Origin: Elusimicrobiota bacterium
GTDB taxonomy: Bacteria; CG03; SLGR01; PWQF01
Reading direction: 5' to 3'
DNA: 60,499 nt
NCBI GenBank assembly: GCA_003557485.1
Contig: PWOI01000078.1
Location: 1-60,499 of the forward strand
Shown: one piece after another, positions 10,811 to 21,158 of the stretch
Layout of the letters: every line of letters starts with the position of its first letter
Position numbering within the stretch: the stretch's first letter is position 1
Notes under the pieces: generated by a model
Told to the model about the DNA's origin: nothing
Seen by the model: only the letters and a program-made list of their open reading frames with translations
Database searches by the model: none
Translations under genes and position numbers: made by a program

Positions 10811-11667
10811 AGAAGATAATTTATATTTTCATATTATTTTTGAGTTTTCCTTCTTTTGCCGGAGCGGGGGCCTTCAACACTCTTCCTCCAAATGCCCTTT
10901 CTGCGGGAATGGGAGGGTCCCGTGTAGCGGGTAGAGGAGAAGTAAGCTGCCTGGATTATAATCCTGCAGGGCTTTCTTGCATTGATAATTTAAACCTGTC
11001 TTTTTCGTACAGGGATTACTATTCTCTGGGACTTGTAGGTCATTCATATGCAGGACTGGCTTACCCCGTGGGGCAAGGTGTCGGATTTGCTTTTTCCCTT
11101 GACAGGGTTGGCACTACCAGGAATATTGAATTTTTAGATTACTCAGAAGAGAAATATTCATTGGGAGTAGGCGCTGATGTTAATAGTATACCGGGCCTTT
11201 CGGCAGGCGGCGCTTTTACTTTCTACCGTGTTGTATCGGAGGAAAACGCTTCCGGCTGGGGGCTTTCAGGAGGACTGCTCTGGACTCCGCAGAATCTAAA
11301 AGAACTAAGTTTAGGCCTTTCTTTAAGAAACCTTAATAACCCGGCAATAACCTGGACAACCGGGGCGGAAGACAGGCTTTCGCCGTCTTTTGCAACCGGC
11401 CTTGAATACAGGCATTTTTCAGGACTTTCCGGGGCATTGAGCCTGGGAGACGGGCTTAAAACCGGAGTTCAATACGATTTTCCCGGAAACATCTTTTCCC
11501 TCAGGGCGGGCTATCGCGGGCTTGCAGATTTCAGAGGGACTTTATCGGCAGGGTTAAGCGTTGCTTACAGCTTCTTCAGAATAGATTACGCCGCCGAAAG
11601 CCATGCAGCCCTTGGTTTATCCCATTTCTTTACGGTAAACACATACATAGACAGAATCAGAATGTAG
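10807..11667 (+). CDS. PorV/PorQ-like (UPF0164-type) outer-membrane protein
   Basis: Signal peptide; ALSAGMGGSRVAGRGEVSCLDYNPAGL motif; alternating beta-strand pattern; 4-nt overlap with upstream gene. Confidence 0.65.
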   Translation: MKKIIYIFILFLSFPSFAGAGAFNTLPPNALSAGMGGSRVAGRGEVSCLDYNPAGLSCIDNLNLSFSYRDYYSLGLVGHSYAGLAYPVGQGVGFAFSLDRVGTTRNIEFLDYSEEKYSLGVGADVNSIPGLSAGGAFTFYRVVSEENASGWGLSGGLLWTPQNLKELSLGLSLRNLNNPAITWTTGAEDRLSPSFATGLEYRHFSGLSGALSLGDGLKTGVQYDFPGNIFSLRAGYRGLADFRGTLSAGLSVAYSFFRIDYAAESHAALGLSHFFTVNTYIDRIRM

Positions 11668-11690
11668 TAAAATATATATCGGAGGATTAT

Positions 11691-13772
11691 ATGAAATATT
11701 TATTTAAATTTGTTTTCTGCGCTTTAGTTATTACAGCTTTTTCTACTGTAGCACTGCAAGCCAGGACATTGAAAGTTGAAGACTTCAACCGAACAAGTTT
11801 TGTAGGCCCACTAGGCCCCCATAATGTCTGGATGATGGATGAGGATGATCCCACAAGCGGGATCAGGGCCGATTTTGCAAGAACCCGGGACGGCCATGCG
11901 CTTAAACTCACATATAGTGTCGATTCTCCTGCAACAACGATATGGGGATCCGCATTTATTCCGGATTACTCGGAGTTTAATATTATAGGAATGGCTGACG
12001 GACTTCCACATGTCAGTCCCTGCGGATATTTCTTTAAACTTGGCAATGCCAATCTGACCAGGTATGAATACCTGGTTTTTTCTGCCCGCGGCGATGAGTT
12101 TGATGGTTTTACGCGCAAGATACAGATTGAACTTAAAACAGCAAACCGTACAAGCTCATTCATTTTGGACGGAATAGGCCCCACGTGGCGTAAATTTGCC
12201 GTTCCCCTGTCTGTTTTTGACCGTATTGATGACTGGACCAATGTTTCTGAATTAGCCATAGCTTTCAATGAAATAGCAACTGCTGAGCGCGGTACAATTT
12301 ATCTTGACAATATTTATTTTGCCGTCAATCCTGATCATGTGCCCGCATCCGATGGCGGATACGGCAGGCCTGTAGAAGAAAAAGATGTTTTTGATTACCG
12401 TCTCTACCAGATAGTTGAAACCGGGGTCAACTTCCGCCAGACTCCGGAGCGCGGCGCAGAACTTTTTTCTTCGGCCGGAGGAGTAATCCAGGGAAAACAC
12501 GGGCCGCTTACGGGCCGCCTGCGTTTTTCTGTTGACGCAACTGAATTCGGGGCGGCAGGGTTCCGGAGGCCCCTTGACGATTATCCCTATAGCCGTTTTG
12601 AACAGCCTTCCAGAGACATCTACTTTCCTACGGTACAGCTCAAGGTGCACGGTCTGACTCCCCTTGCTGCACGGATAACGCTGGGTCATCTTTACCTGGG
12701 ATATTCGCCGTATGTTTTCAGCCCGTTTTTCGGGTATAAGGGATTGAAAGTTGAAGGGTCAAAAGAACTATTTGACCATTCAACCTTTGTTATTAAAAAA
12801 CCTCTTAACTCATTCTCTGTCGGCAGCCAGATGGCTGCTTATATCGGAGACCATAGGCTGCAGCTTCTTGGTGTATATGACTATGAAACTGCTAAACTGC
12901 CGTCATCTTCTTCGGGACCCGGTTTTCTTCAGGAAGGGGAGATGGATATAAAAGAAGTTTCAAATGAGTTTGCCTGGGAACTAGGAGCCCTTTTAAGGCT
13001 GCTGGATTACCGGCTTAACTTTGAACTCAAGTATGCTGATTTCCGGTTTAAACAGCGTGCCCATGCAGATTACGAATTTCCTGAAGAACCCGCATACAGC
13101 CATAATATATCTTCTCCGACTTTGACCGACAATATGTATGAGGCTAATCTCTATCTTACAGGACTTCCTATTTACGGTTCCAGGCTGCTTTTTTCCTACA
13201 GAGAGGTCGGAACTGATTTTATTCCCGCGTACAGGCAGGAACCAGGTGTCTTTGAAAACATATTTGCTGATTCCAGGGGTTTTCTTTTGAGGGGAGAACA
13301 GTGGTACGAAGATTACGGCGCCCGTCTCTGGTGGGAGACCAGGGACCGGATATCCGACAGTGATTACGGTATTGATGTCATAAGTTACGGGCTTATGTAC
13401 CGGGGCCCGAGTGAAATGGAGCTTGCTCTGAGCATGGAGCATAAAAAGGAGAGCTACGAATACCTTCCCAGGAAAATAGATCTTCGTGACCTAAAAATGA
13501 CCAGCCTCATTTTCGCGGGTAGATATAATTTTTTCTATGCAGACACACCGGGCATAAGGTTTCCGCTTACCTTAACTTTTGAATTCAGAGAAGACAGGAT
13601 AGATAACCGCGTTGAAAAAAAGGATGAAGTTAATCACGTTATGCGCCTGGGGCTGGAGTACCAGCTAAGGTCAAACCTGGGTTTTTCTGCCGACCTTCGC
13701 GCCTCTACACGCAATAATCCGGCTGATTTAACCGACAATGCTTTTAATATGTACCTTAACGGTACGTTCTGA
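11691..13772 (+). CDS. Outer-membrane beta-barrel protein with N-terminal CBM/CIA30-like domain
   Basis: SD cggagga; signal peptide; domain ending TIYLDNIYFAV; then amphipathic beta-strands ending in aromatic NMYLNGTF. Confidence 0.6.
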   Translation: MKYLFKFVFCALVITAFSTVALQARTLKVEDFNRTSFVGPLGPHNVWMMDEDDPTSGIRADFARTRDGHALKLTYSVDSPATTIWGSAFIPDYSEFNIIGMADGLPHVSPCGYFFKLGNANLTRYEYLVFSARGDEFDGFTRKIQIELKTANRTSSFILDGIGPTWRKFAVPLSVFDRIDDWTNVSELAIAFNEIATAERGTIYLDNIYFAVNPDHVPASDGGYGRPVEEKDVFDYRLYQIVETGVNFRQTPERGAELFSSAGGVIQGKHGPLTGRLRFSVDATEFGAAGFRRPLDDYPYSRFEQPSRDIYFPTVQLKVHGLTPLAARITLGHLYLGYSPYVFSPFFGYKGLKVEGSKELFDHSTFVIKKPLNSFSVGSQMAAYIGDHRLQLLGVYDYETAKLPSSSSGPGFLQEGEMDIKEVSNEFAWELGALLRLLDYRLNFELKYADFRFKQRAHADYEFPEEPAYSHNISSPTLTDNMYEANLYLTGLPIYGSRLLFSYREVGTDFIPAYRQEPGVFENIFADSRGFLLRGEQWYEDYGARLWWETRDRISDSDYGIDVISYGLMYRGPSEMELALSMEHKKESYEYLPRKIDLRDLKMTSLIFAGRYNFFYADTPGIRFPLTLTFEFREDRIDNRVEKKDEVNHVMRLGLEYQLRSNLGFSADLRASTRNNPADLTDNAFNMYLNGTF

Positions 13773-13807
13773 TAAAGAAAAACTTATATCAACGCTTTCA
13801 GCTCTGT

Positions 13808-13836
13808 TTGAAGGGCCGCTGAATATTTAGTAATAT
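13808..13836 (+). promoter_or_regulatory. Sigma70-like promoter, -10 box 6 nt before ubiB ATG 13843
   Basis: TTGAAG-N17-TAATAT-N6-ATG; no SD. Confidence 0.5.
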
Positions 13837-13842
13837 ATTTTT

Positions 13843-15504
13843 ATGAATATACTTGATATCGCAAAACTCGGCGGCCGGGAAATAAAGCGGCTTAAAGATA
13901 TTGTATCTGTTCTGGCCCGTTATGGTTTCGGAGAGGCCTTCAGACATCTTCCCCTGCCCGGGAAATTTATTCTTCCGGGAACTCATAAAGAAATAGCTTC
14001 CCATTCACCGGAAGAAAGGCTCAGAATGGCTCTTGAAGAACTTGGCACTACCTATATAAAGCTAGGCCAGTTCGCCTCTACAAGGCCGGATATTGTCCCC
14101 AGCAACTATATTAAACAGCTCACTCTTCTTCAGGACAGCGTAACTCCCGCTCCTCTGGACGAGGTTGAAGAAATTTTCAAAAAAGACCTGGGAGACAACT
14201 GGAAAGAAAAATTTATCACATTTTTCGAGGACCCGATAGCATCTGCCTCAATAGCACAGGTATATAAAGCTCGTACTCTAGAAGGCGAAACAGTGGCTCT
14301 TAAAGTCCTCCGGCCAGGCGTGAGGGAAAAAGTAAAATCTGATATTAAAATTATAACTATGCTGGCGCTTTTTCTGGAAGAAAAGATACCTGATGCCGCC
14401 GAATTCCAGGTTTTGCGCCTGGTAAATGAATTTACCACCACACTTAAGCGGGAACTGGACTTCAAAAGGGAAGCAATAATTCTTAACGCAATAAAAGAAA
14501 ACCACAAAGACATGAAAGAAGTCGTTATCCCATCCGTAAAAAAAGATCTCTGCAGTGAAAATATACTTGCTATGGATTTTATAGAAGGGCTGCCTCTCAA
14601 TAAGGCTGTAATGACAAGGACTGAAAAAAAGAAAACAGCTCTTCTGGGGATCAAAACCTTTTTCAGGCAGGCTTTGAGGGACGGCCTTTTTCATGCGGAT
14701 CCCCATCCGGGAAATATACTCTACACTTCCGATGGTAAAATATCCTATCTTGATTTTGGAATGATCGGCAGATTAAGTTTTACTATGAGAAAGCAGCTTA
14801 TTGATCTTTTACTTGCACTTCATGCTTCAAAGCCGGAACTGGTTCTGCAGGAAATGCTTTCTATAGGAGAATTCCGCGAAGAATTAGACAGGGAATCACT
14901 TATAAGGGATATAATGGAAATAACCGACCGATATATTAAAGTTCCGATCAGTGAAATGTCCGTTGGAAAGGCTGCAATGAGCGTCGCCGAAATTATGAAA
15001 AAATATAAATTAACGGTCAATCCCGTATACGCTCTTGTTGCGCGCGCTCTTTCAATGGCGGAAGAAACCGGAAGGGCGCTTGACCCTGACATTAATCCTT
15101 TTTCCACACTTGAGCCGGAACTAAGGAAAGTATACCTTGAAAGATTTGAACCTCGAAATCTTATTATGTCCTGGCGGCTTACAGGAAAAAGCTTCGGCAG
15201 GTTCATTACGGAACTTCCTTATCACCTTGGACAGATACTTAAAAAACTGAAAACAGGGCAGCTTGAAATAGAATTCAGGCATGTAGGGCTGGAAGGATTG
15301 ATAAAAACTCTGGACAAGCTTTCCAACCGGCTTACCTTTGGAATAATAATAGCGGCCCTTATAGTGGGCTCATCGCTTGTAATACAGATAGATAAGGGCC
15401 CGATGCTCTATGATATACCTCTGCTGGGATTTGCGGGTTTTATAATAGCAAGCATAATGGGTGTATGGCTTCTATGGTCCATAATACGCTCAGGAAGGCT
15501 ATAG
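13843..15504 (+). CDS. ubiB: ABC1/UbiB-family atypical kinase
   Basis: LGTTYIKLGQFASTRPDIVP, PIASASIAQVYKA, HADPHPGNILYTSDGKISYLDFGMIG, two C-terminal TM helices. Confidence 0.88.
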   Translation: MNILDIAKLGGREIKRLKDIVSVLARYGFGEAFRHLPLPGKFILPGTHKEIASHSPEERLRMALEELGTTYIKLGQFASTRPDIVPSNYIKQLTLLQDSVTPAPLDEVEEIFKKDLGDNWKEKFITFFEDPIASASIAQVYKARTLEGETVALKVLRPGVREKVKSDIKIITMLALFLEEKIPDAAEFQVLRLVNEFTTTLKRELDFKREAIILNAIKENHKDMKEVVIPSVKKDLCSENILAMDFIEGLPLNKAVMTRTEKKKTALLGIKTFFRQALRDGLFHADPHPGNILYTSDGKISYLDFGMIGRLSFTMRKQLIDLLLALHASKPELVLQEMLSIGEFREELDRESLIRDIMEITDRYIKVPISEMSVGKAAMSVAEIMKKYKLTVNPVYALVARALSMAEETGRALDPDINPFSTLEPELRKVYLERFEPRNLIMSWRLTGKSFGRFITELPYHLGQILKKLKTGQLEIEFRHVGLEGLIKTLDKLSNRLTFGIIIAALIVGSSLVIQIDKGPMLYDIPLLGFAGFIIASIMGVWLLWSIIRSGRL

Positions 15505-15526
15505 AAAAGAAAAGGAGAGATAGAAA

Positions 15527-15688
15527 ATGACAAGTTACGAATGCACAGTATGCGGTTACGTTTACGAACCTGAAAACGGCGATCCGGACAACAATATTCC
15601 TGCGGGGACACCTTTTGAGGATCTCCCGGAAGACTGGACTTGCCCGGTATGCGGCGCCGGCAAGGACGTTTTCGAACCGGTCGGCTGA
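15527..15688 (+). CDS. Rubredoxin (53 aa; absent from the supplied ORF track)
   Basis: Translated by eye: [53 protein letters not shown]; two CxxC(G) knuckles; SD aaaggaga. Confidence 0.93.
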   Translation: MTSYECTVCGYVYEPENGDPDNNIPAGTPFEDLPEDWTCPVCGAGKDVFEPVG

Positions 15689-15717
15689 CAATAAATTTTC
15701 CGTTCCGGTACATCTAT

Positions 15718-15746
15718 TTGAAATTAAAAAGCTAATTAGTTAATAT
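15718..15746 (+). promoter_or_regulatory. Sigma70-like promoter, -10 box 8 nt before ATG 15755
   Basis: TTGAAA-N17-TAATAT-N8-ATG; no SD. Confidence 0.55.
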
Positions 15747-15754
15747 TAGCACGT

Positions 15755-16426
15755 ATGGATAGAGAAAAGATTATAAAATATGTACTGGCGGCTACAAAAA
15801 TACTGAGGATGCCCCGGCAGAGTATAGCTACTTTCGGAGCATCCGAAATTGATTATTATTTCCTTTCCTCCATAGACGGAACTACAAAAGTCCGTGAAGG
15901 AAAAGTATTATCAAAAAAACCTGAAATTATAACCGCCGCCGGAACAGAAGAAATATTCGAGGGATTTGGAGATTATCCTCAGGAATATACCGAAGAGATA
16001 AGCAGGCAGCTTGGAAAGGATATACGGGTTTTAAATTACCGCTTCAAGAACAAGCTTGAAAATGTTTACCAGTCCTCTGAGCCGCTGCGGACTGTATACG
16101 AAAGAATTGTAAATGAAATTAAAAACAAGAAACCCAAGCGTTCCACGGTTATAAAAGGCAGCGAGATAGCATGGCAGATTGCAGTTATGAAATTCATAAT
16201 TGATTATACTGTGAGCTCGGCGCCCCGGAACGTAAGGGAGCTACAGGAAAAGGCGATGTTTCCTGACGAACATGGTATTCCGGAATATGTCAGAAACAGA
16301 ATTGAATATCTTTTCAGGGAGGCTGAAAAAAAACCGCAGGCGCTGGATGAACTTGGACGTTATCTTCAGGAAAAAGGCCTTTTCGAGCAATACGAAGACC
16401 GTTTTTTTAAACTATTCAGTTTGTGA
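15755..16426 (+). CDS. Uncharacterised 223-aa soluble protein
   Basis: Complete ORF with its own promoter-like sequence; no family recognised with confidence. Confidence 0.6.
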   Translation: MDREKIIKYVLAATKILRMPRQSIATFGASEIDYYFLSSIDGTTKVREGKVLSKKPEIITAAGTEEIFEGFGDYPQEYTEEISRQLGKDIRVLNYRFKNKLENVYQSSEPLRTVYERIVNEIKNKKPKRSTVIKGSEIAWQIAVMKFIIDYTVSSAPRNVRELQEKAMFPDEHGIPEYVRNRIEYLFREAEKKPQALDELGRYLQEKGLFEQYEDRFFKLFSL

Positions 16427-16467
16427 ACCTGCCGAAGTAAGGTAAAAAAAATAAGAAAGGAGCTTAT

Positions 16468-16563
16468 ATGGTTAAGGGAAGAAGAGCAAAACTTAGAAAA
16501 GTTAAAACTCATAAAAGAAAAAAAGCCAGAAAAAAGAACAGACATAAAAAGAAAAAGAGATAG
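16468..16563 (+). CDS. 31-aa extremely basic peptide, AURKAIP1/COX24 (bS22-type) ribosomal small-protein-like
   Basis: Translated by eye: MVKGRRAKLRKVKTHKRKKARKKNRHKKKKR; good SD aagaaaggag; THKRKK-x-RKKNRHKKK pattern. Confidence 0.65.
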   Translation: MVKGRRAKLRKVKTHKRKKARKKNRHKKKKR

Positions 16564-16572
16564 TATCCTAAT

Positions 16573-17545
<973 letters not shown>

Positions 17546-17556
<11 letters not shown>

Positions 17557-18433
17557 GCTTGACGCAGCGCTTTTAAAGAAAATTTCAACTATGACCCTCA
17601 GGGCGCGTTATGTTGCTGAGGGGTACATATCCGGACTTCACCAAAGCCCTTTCAGAGGACACAGCCTGGAATTTTCCCAGCACCGGCAATACACTCCCGG
17701 AGACGGACTTAAATACCTTGACTGGAAGGTATACGGCCGCAGTGACCGTTTCTACATAAAGCAATTCCAGGAAGAGACAAATCTGCGAGGCTACTCTATA
17801 ATAGATGTATCAGAATCTATGGGATACAGTACTTCTCAGGTCACTAAACTTGAGTACGCTTCTTTTCTTGCTGCAGGAATAACCTATCTGATGATAAAAC
17901 AGCGCGACTCGGCGGGCCTTATAACATTTTCCGAAAACATAGAAGAATTTATGCCGCCTAGAGATTTTCAGGCTCACATGCACCATGTGATGGAGAAGCT
18001 TGACAGACTTAAAAGTAAAGGTAAAACCGACTTCAGAAACTCCTTCACAGAAATAGGGAAGAGAATAAAAAAAAGGAGCATGCTTATTATTTTTTCGGAT
18101 TTTCTTCATGATCCCGAAGACCTGATTAAATCCCTTAAATTTTTTCCATACAGAAAAAACGATGTAATTGCCTTCAATATCCTTGACCCGGGTGAACTCT
18201 CCCTTCAGCATCAGGGCAGCGTTGAATATGTTGATTCAGAAACAGGAGAAAAGTTCAGAACCATACCTTCTGTCATAGGCAGACAGTACTCGGAAAGAAT
18301 GAGAGAACACCTTAAAAAGCTGGAAGATGGATTGCGCCGCCACGGAATAGATTTTTACCCTGTAACCACCGATACTCCTCTGGACAGGGCTTTCGCGGCA
18401 TTTATGGAGGGAAGAAAGAACCTTGCAGTATGA
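17546..18433 (+). CDS. DUF58 domain protein (GTG start)
   Basis: GLHQSPFRGHSLEFSQHRQYTPGDGLKYLDWKVYGRSDRFYIKQFQEETNL motif. Confidence 0.92.
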
Positions 18434-20424
18434 GCTTCCTTAATCCTTCATTTCTCTGGCTGGCCCCGCTTGCAGCACTGCCTGTAATTATCCATTTTCT
18501 CAACAGGCCCAAGACAAAAAGCGTTGAGTTTCCCACAATACGCTTTCTCTTGACTGCTACAAGGAAGGTTCTAAGAAAATTTAAAATCCTTCAGCTGCTG
18601 CTTCTTCTTTTAAGGGTCGCTTTTATATTAATGCTTCTAATTGCTTTTGCCCGTCCGGTGCGCAGAGCCCCCCTGGCGGACGAAGCGGTAGATAATATAA
18701 TACTTATAGACACCTCATACAGTATGTCTTTTGTTACGGGAAGAGACAGGGCAATAGATTCTGCAAAAAGACTTGCTGCCGCTCTTACAGATAATCTCGC
18801 AGGGCGCTTTGCTCTTGCTACATTTAACAGAAAACTGGAACTGCATATTTATCCTACCGATGACAAAAACAGGATAAAGAATGCAATATTGGATATAGAA
18901 CTTTCACCTTATCCTTCTGATTTTAATAACAGTTTAAATGAACTGGCGGAATCGGATATAGTGTCAGATCCCGGAGCAAAGAATATAATAATATTTTCAG
19001 ATTTTATCTCTTCCGGTTTTGCCGGCGGCGAGATACCTGATATAGAAAATGCGGAATATATGCTTGTTGAAGTAACAGGTTCAGGTGAAAACGTCTGGAT
19101 AGAAGAAGCGCGCGCCGGATATGCCTATGAACAAACTCCTATTGAAATTATCTGCCTGACGGATGCCACAGAAACCTCTCAGGCCAGGATTGATCTTTAC
19201 ATAGACGGGGAAAGGGTAAGGCGCAAGGAAATAAATGTTTCCGGTTTAAAAGAACTTAGATTCAGCCATACCTTTGAGTATCCCGGAAAGTATACCGGTT
19301 ATCTTTCCATTCACTCCCCACCGGAAAAAAACCGAATTGCCCCTGACAGCGTAAGCTATTTTACCATAAACGTCAGGCCCCGGATAAACGTGCTTCTGGT
19401 AGACGGAAAACCCGGATATACACTTATGGGAGGAGAGAGTTATTTTATAGAAAGGGCTCTTTCACCGCGGCGTTACCGTTCACCCGCTTCGGGAAGAGTT
19501 GTAACAGCCCGGGAACTCATAGATACAGATCTCGAAAACTATGACATTGTCTATCTTTTAAACGTCTCCGTTGACACCGATATCGAACGAAAAATAACAG
19601 ATTACGCCGCATCCGGAGGCTCTGTAGGGATATTTGCAGGAGACAATACAGAAACCGCCGCTTATAACAGGATACTCAGGCATCTTATGCCCCTGGATAT
19701 TTTAAGCAGCAACCCGGCTTCTGCCGGAACTTCAATTGAGCCGTATGAAGGTTCCGCTTTAGATGAAATTTTTTCTGACTCATCCAACCAGATAGAAATA
19801 AAAAAACTAATTCCGGCATCAGGCGCAGCAGGGCTTGAACCTGTGCTGAAATCCGGCTCGTACCCCTTGCTTTTTAAATATCCCTCCCCGGACGGTATTC
19901 AGGGAAACATGGCGTTCTTCGCATCACCCTTATCTGTAAAGTGGGGAAGTTTTCCGCTTTCGGCTCAGTTCCCTGTTTTTGTACATAAGCTCACCTCCTT
20001 TCTGGCAGGCAGAGATGAGGAAGAAGGCTTACTCTATATAAGCGGAGAGGCCCTTCCGCTCAGGCCGGAAAGCAGAGTAAGGTTTGAAACAATGTGGGAG
20101 GAATCTGAAGCTGACCCGCAGCCATATTTGCCGGACTCTTCCTTTCCGGGCCATTATTTCTCAAACGGAGAAATATATGCCGTAAACCTGCAGGGGGGCG
20201 GAGAGTCCCGCATTGAAAAGCTTTCTCCCTCGGAGATACGCAGGTCTTTTCCTTCGGGATCGCATTTTATACCGTATTCTCCATCACTTGAATCAGATAT
20301 GCTTAACGCTGTACTGGGCAGCGAAAAAAGCTCCTTTTTTCTGGCTCTTGCCGCCGCATTCCTTGTAGGAGAAGAGTTTCTTAGAAAATACATCAAAAGA
20401 AAAACTACAGGTGCTGATCAGTGA
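18430..20424 (+). CDS. BatA-like N-terminal membrane domain with vWA-like domain
   Basis: FLNPSFLWLAPLAALPVIIHFLNRPKTKSVEFPTIRFL; IILIDTSYSMSF MIDAS-like motif. Confidence 0.85.
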   Translation: MSFLNPSFLWLAPLAALPVIIHFLNRPKTKSVEFPTIRFLLTATRKVLRKFKILQLLLLLLRVAFILMLLIAFARPVRRAPLADEAVDNIILIDTSYSMSFVTGRDRAIDSAKRLAAALTDNLAGRFALATFNRKLELHIYPTDDKNRIKNAILDIELSPYPSDFNNSLNELAESDIVSDPGAKNIIIFSDFISSGFAGGEIPDIENAEYMLVEVTGSGENVWIEEARAGYAYEQTPIEIICLTDATETSQARIDLYIDGERVRRKEINVSGLKELRFSHTFEYPGKYTGYLSIHSPPEKNRIAPDSVSYFTINVRPRINVLLVDGKPGYTLMGGESYFIERALSPRRYRSPASGRVVTARELIDTDLENYDIVYLLNVSVDTDIERKITDYAASGGSVGIFAGDNTETAAYNRILRHLMPLDILSSNPASAGTSIEPYEGSALDEIFSDSSNQIEIKKLIPASGAAGLEPVLKSGSYPLLFKYPSPDGIQGNMAFFASPLSVKWGSFPLSAQFPVFVHKLTSFLAGRDEEEGLLYISGEALPLRPESRVRFETMWEESEADPQPYLPDSSFPGHYFSNGEIYAVNLQGGGESRIEKLSPSEIRRSFPSGSHFIPYSPSLESDMLNAVLGSEKSSFFLALAAAFLVGEEFLRKYIKRKTTGADQ

Positions 20425-21158
20425 ATTTTAAAAAATTTCTTTTAATTCTGTTATTATTACTTTTATTTTTGCCGGGTAACTTCTACGGAGAAGGCCAGGG
20501 TTCCTGGTTTGTAATATCCCAGCTGAAATTCCCGGGCAACTGGGATCCCCACCCGGGGTTTTTTTCACAGGTACGCCACTACCTGATGAATACAACCTCA
20601 CTGAGGGTAACGGAAGAAAGAAGGGTCCTCACTCTCCAGGATGAAGAGCTTTTTTATTCTCCGTTTCTTATCCTGACCGGGAGAGGCTCATATCCTCAAT
20701 TCTCAGAATCAGAGATAATAAACCTGCGCAGGTATATTACCGGAGGCGGCCTTCTTTTTATAGATACTGCATCTGATGGCGCATTTTCGGAATCGGTAAT
20801 GCGGACAGTTGAAAGATTGTTTCCTGAAAGGCAATTTACCAGAATACCGGACGATCATGCAGTCTTCAGATCCTTTTACCTGATTGAATACGTATCCGGC
20901 CTTAACATCAGAAAACCCTATCTCGAGGGAATAGAAATCGACGGCAGAATCGCCATCCTGAAATCAGAGAACAATATATTCGGAGTATGGGAAAGAGACC
21001 GTCTGGGCAATTTCTACCATGATCCGGTCCCTGGCCGTACCGGGCAGAGAAAAGAAGCAATAAAACTTACTCTTAACATTGCCATGTACTCGGTATGCGG
21101 AACCTATAAGAGCGACCCGGTTCACCAGCCCCATATAGAACGAAAACTGGGAAGATGA
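20421..21158 (+). CDS. DUF4159 domain protein
   Basis: FVISQLKFPGNWDPHPG...LRRYITGGGLLFIDTASDGAF...RIPDDHAVFRSFYLI; operon context. Confidence 0.75.
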   Translation: MNFKKFLLILLLLLLFLPGNFYGEGQGSWFVISQLKFPGNWDPHPGFFSQVRHYLMNTTSLRVTEERRVLTLQDEELFYSPFLILTGRGSYPQFSESEIINLRRYITGGGLLFIDTASDGAFSESVMRTVERLFPERQFTRIPDDHAVFRSFYLIEYVSGLNIRKPYLEGIEIDGRIAILKSENNIFGVWERDRLGNFYHDPVPGRTGQRKEAIKLTLNIAMYSVCGTYKSDPVHQPHIERKLGR

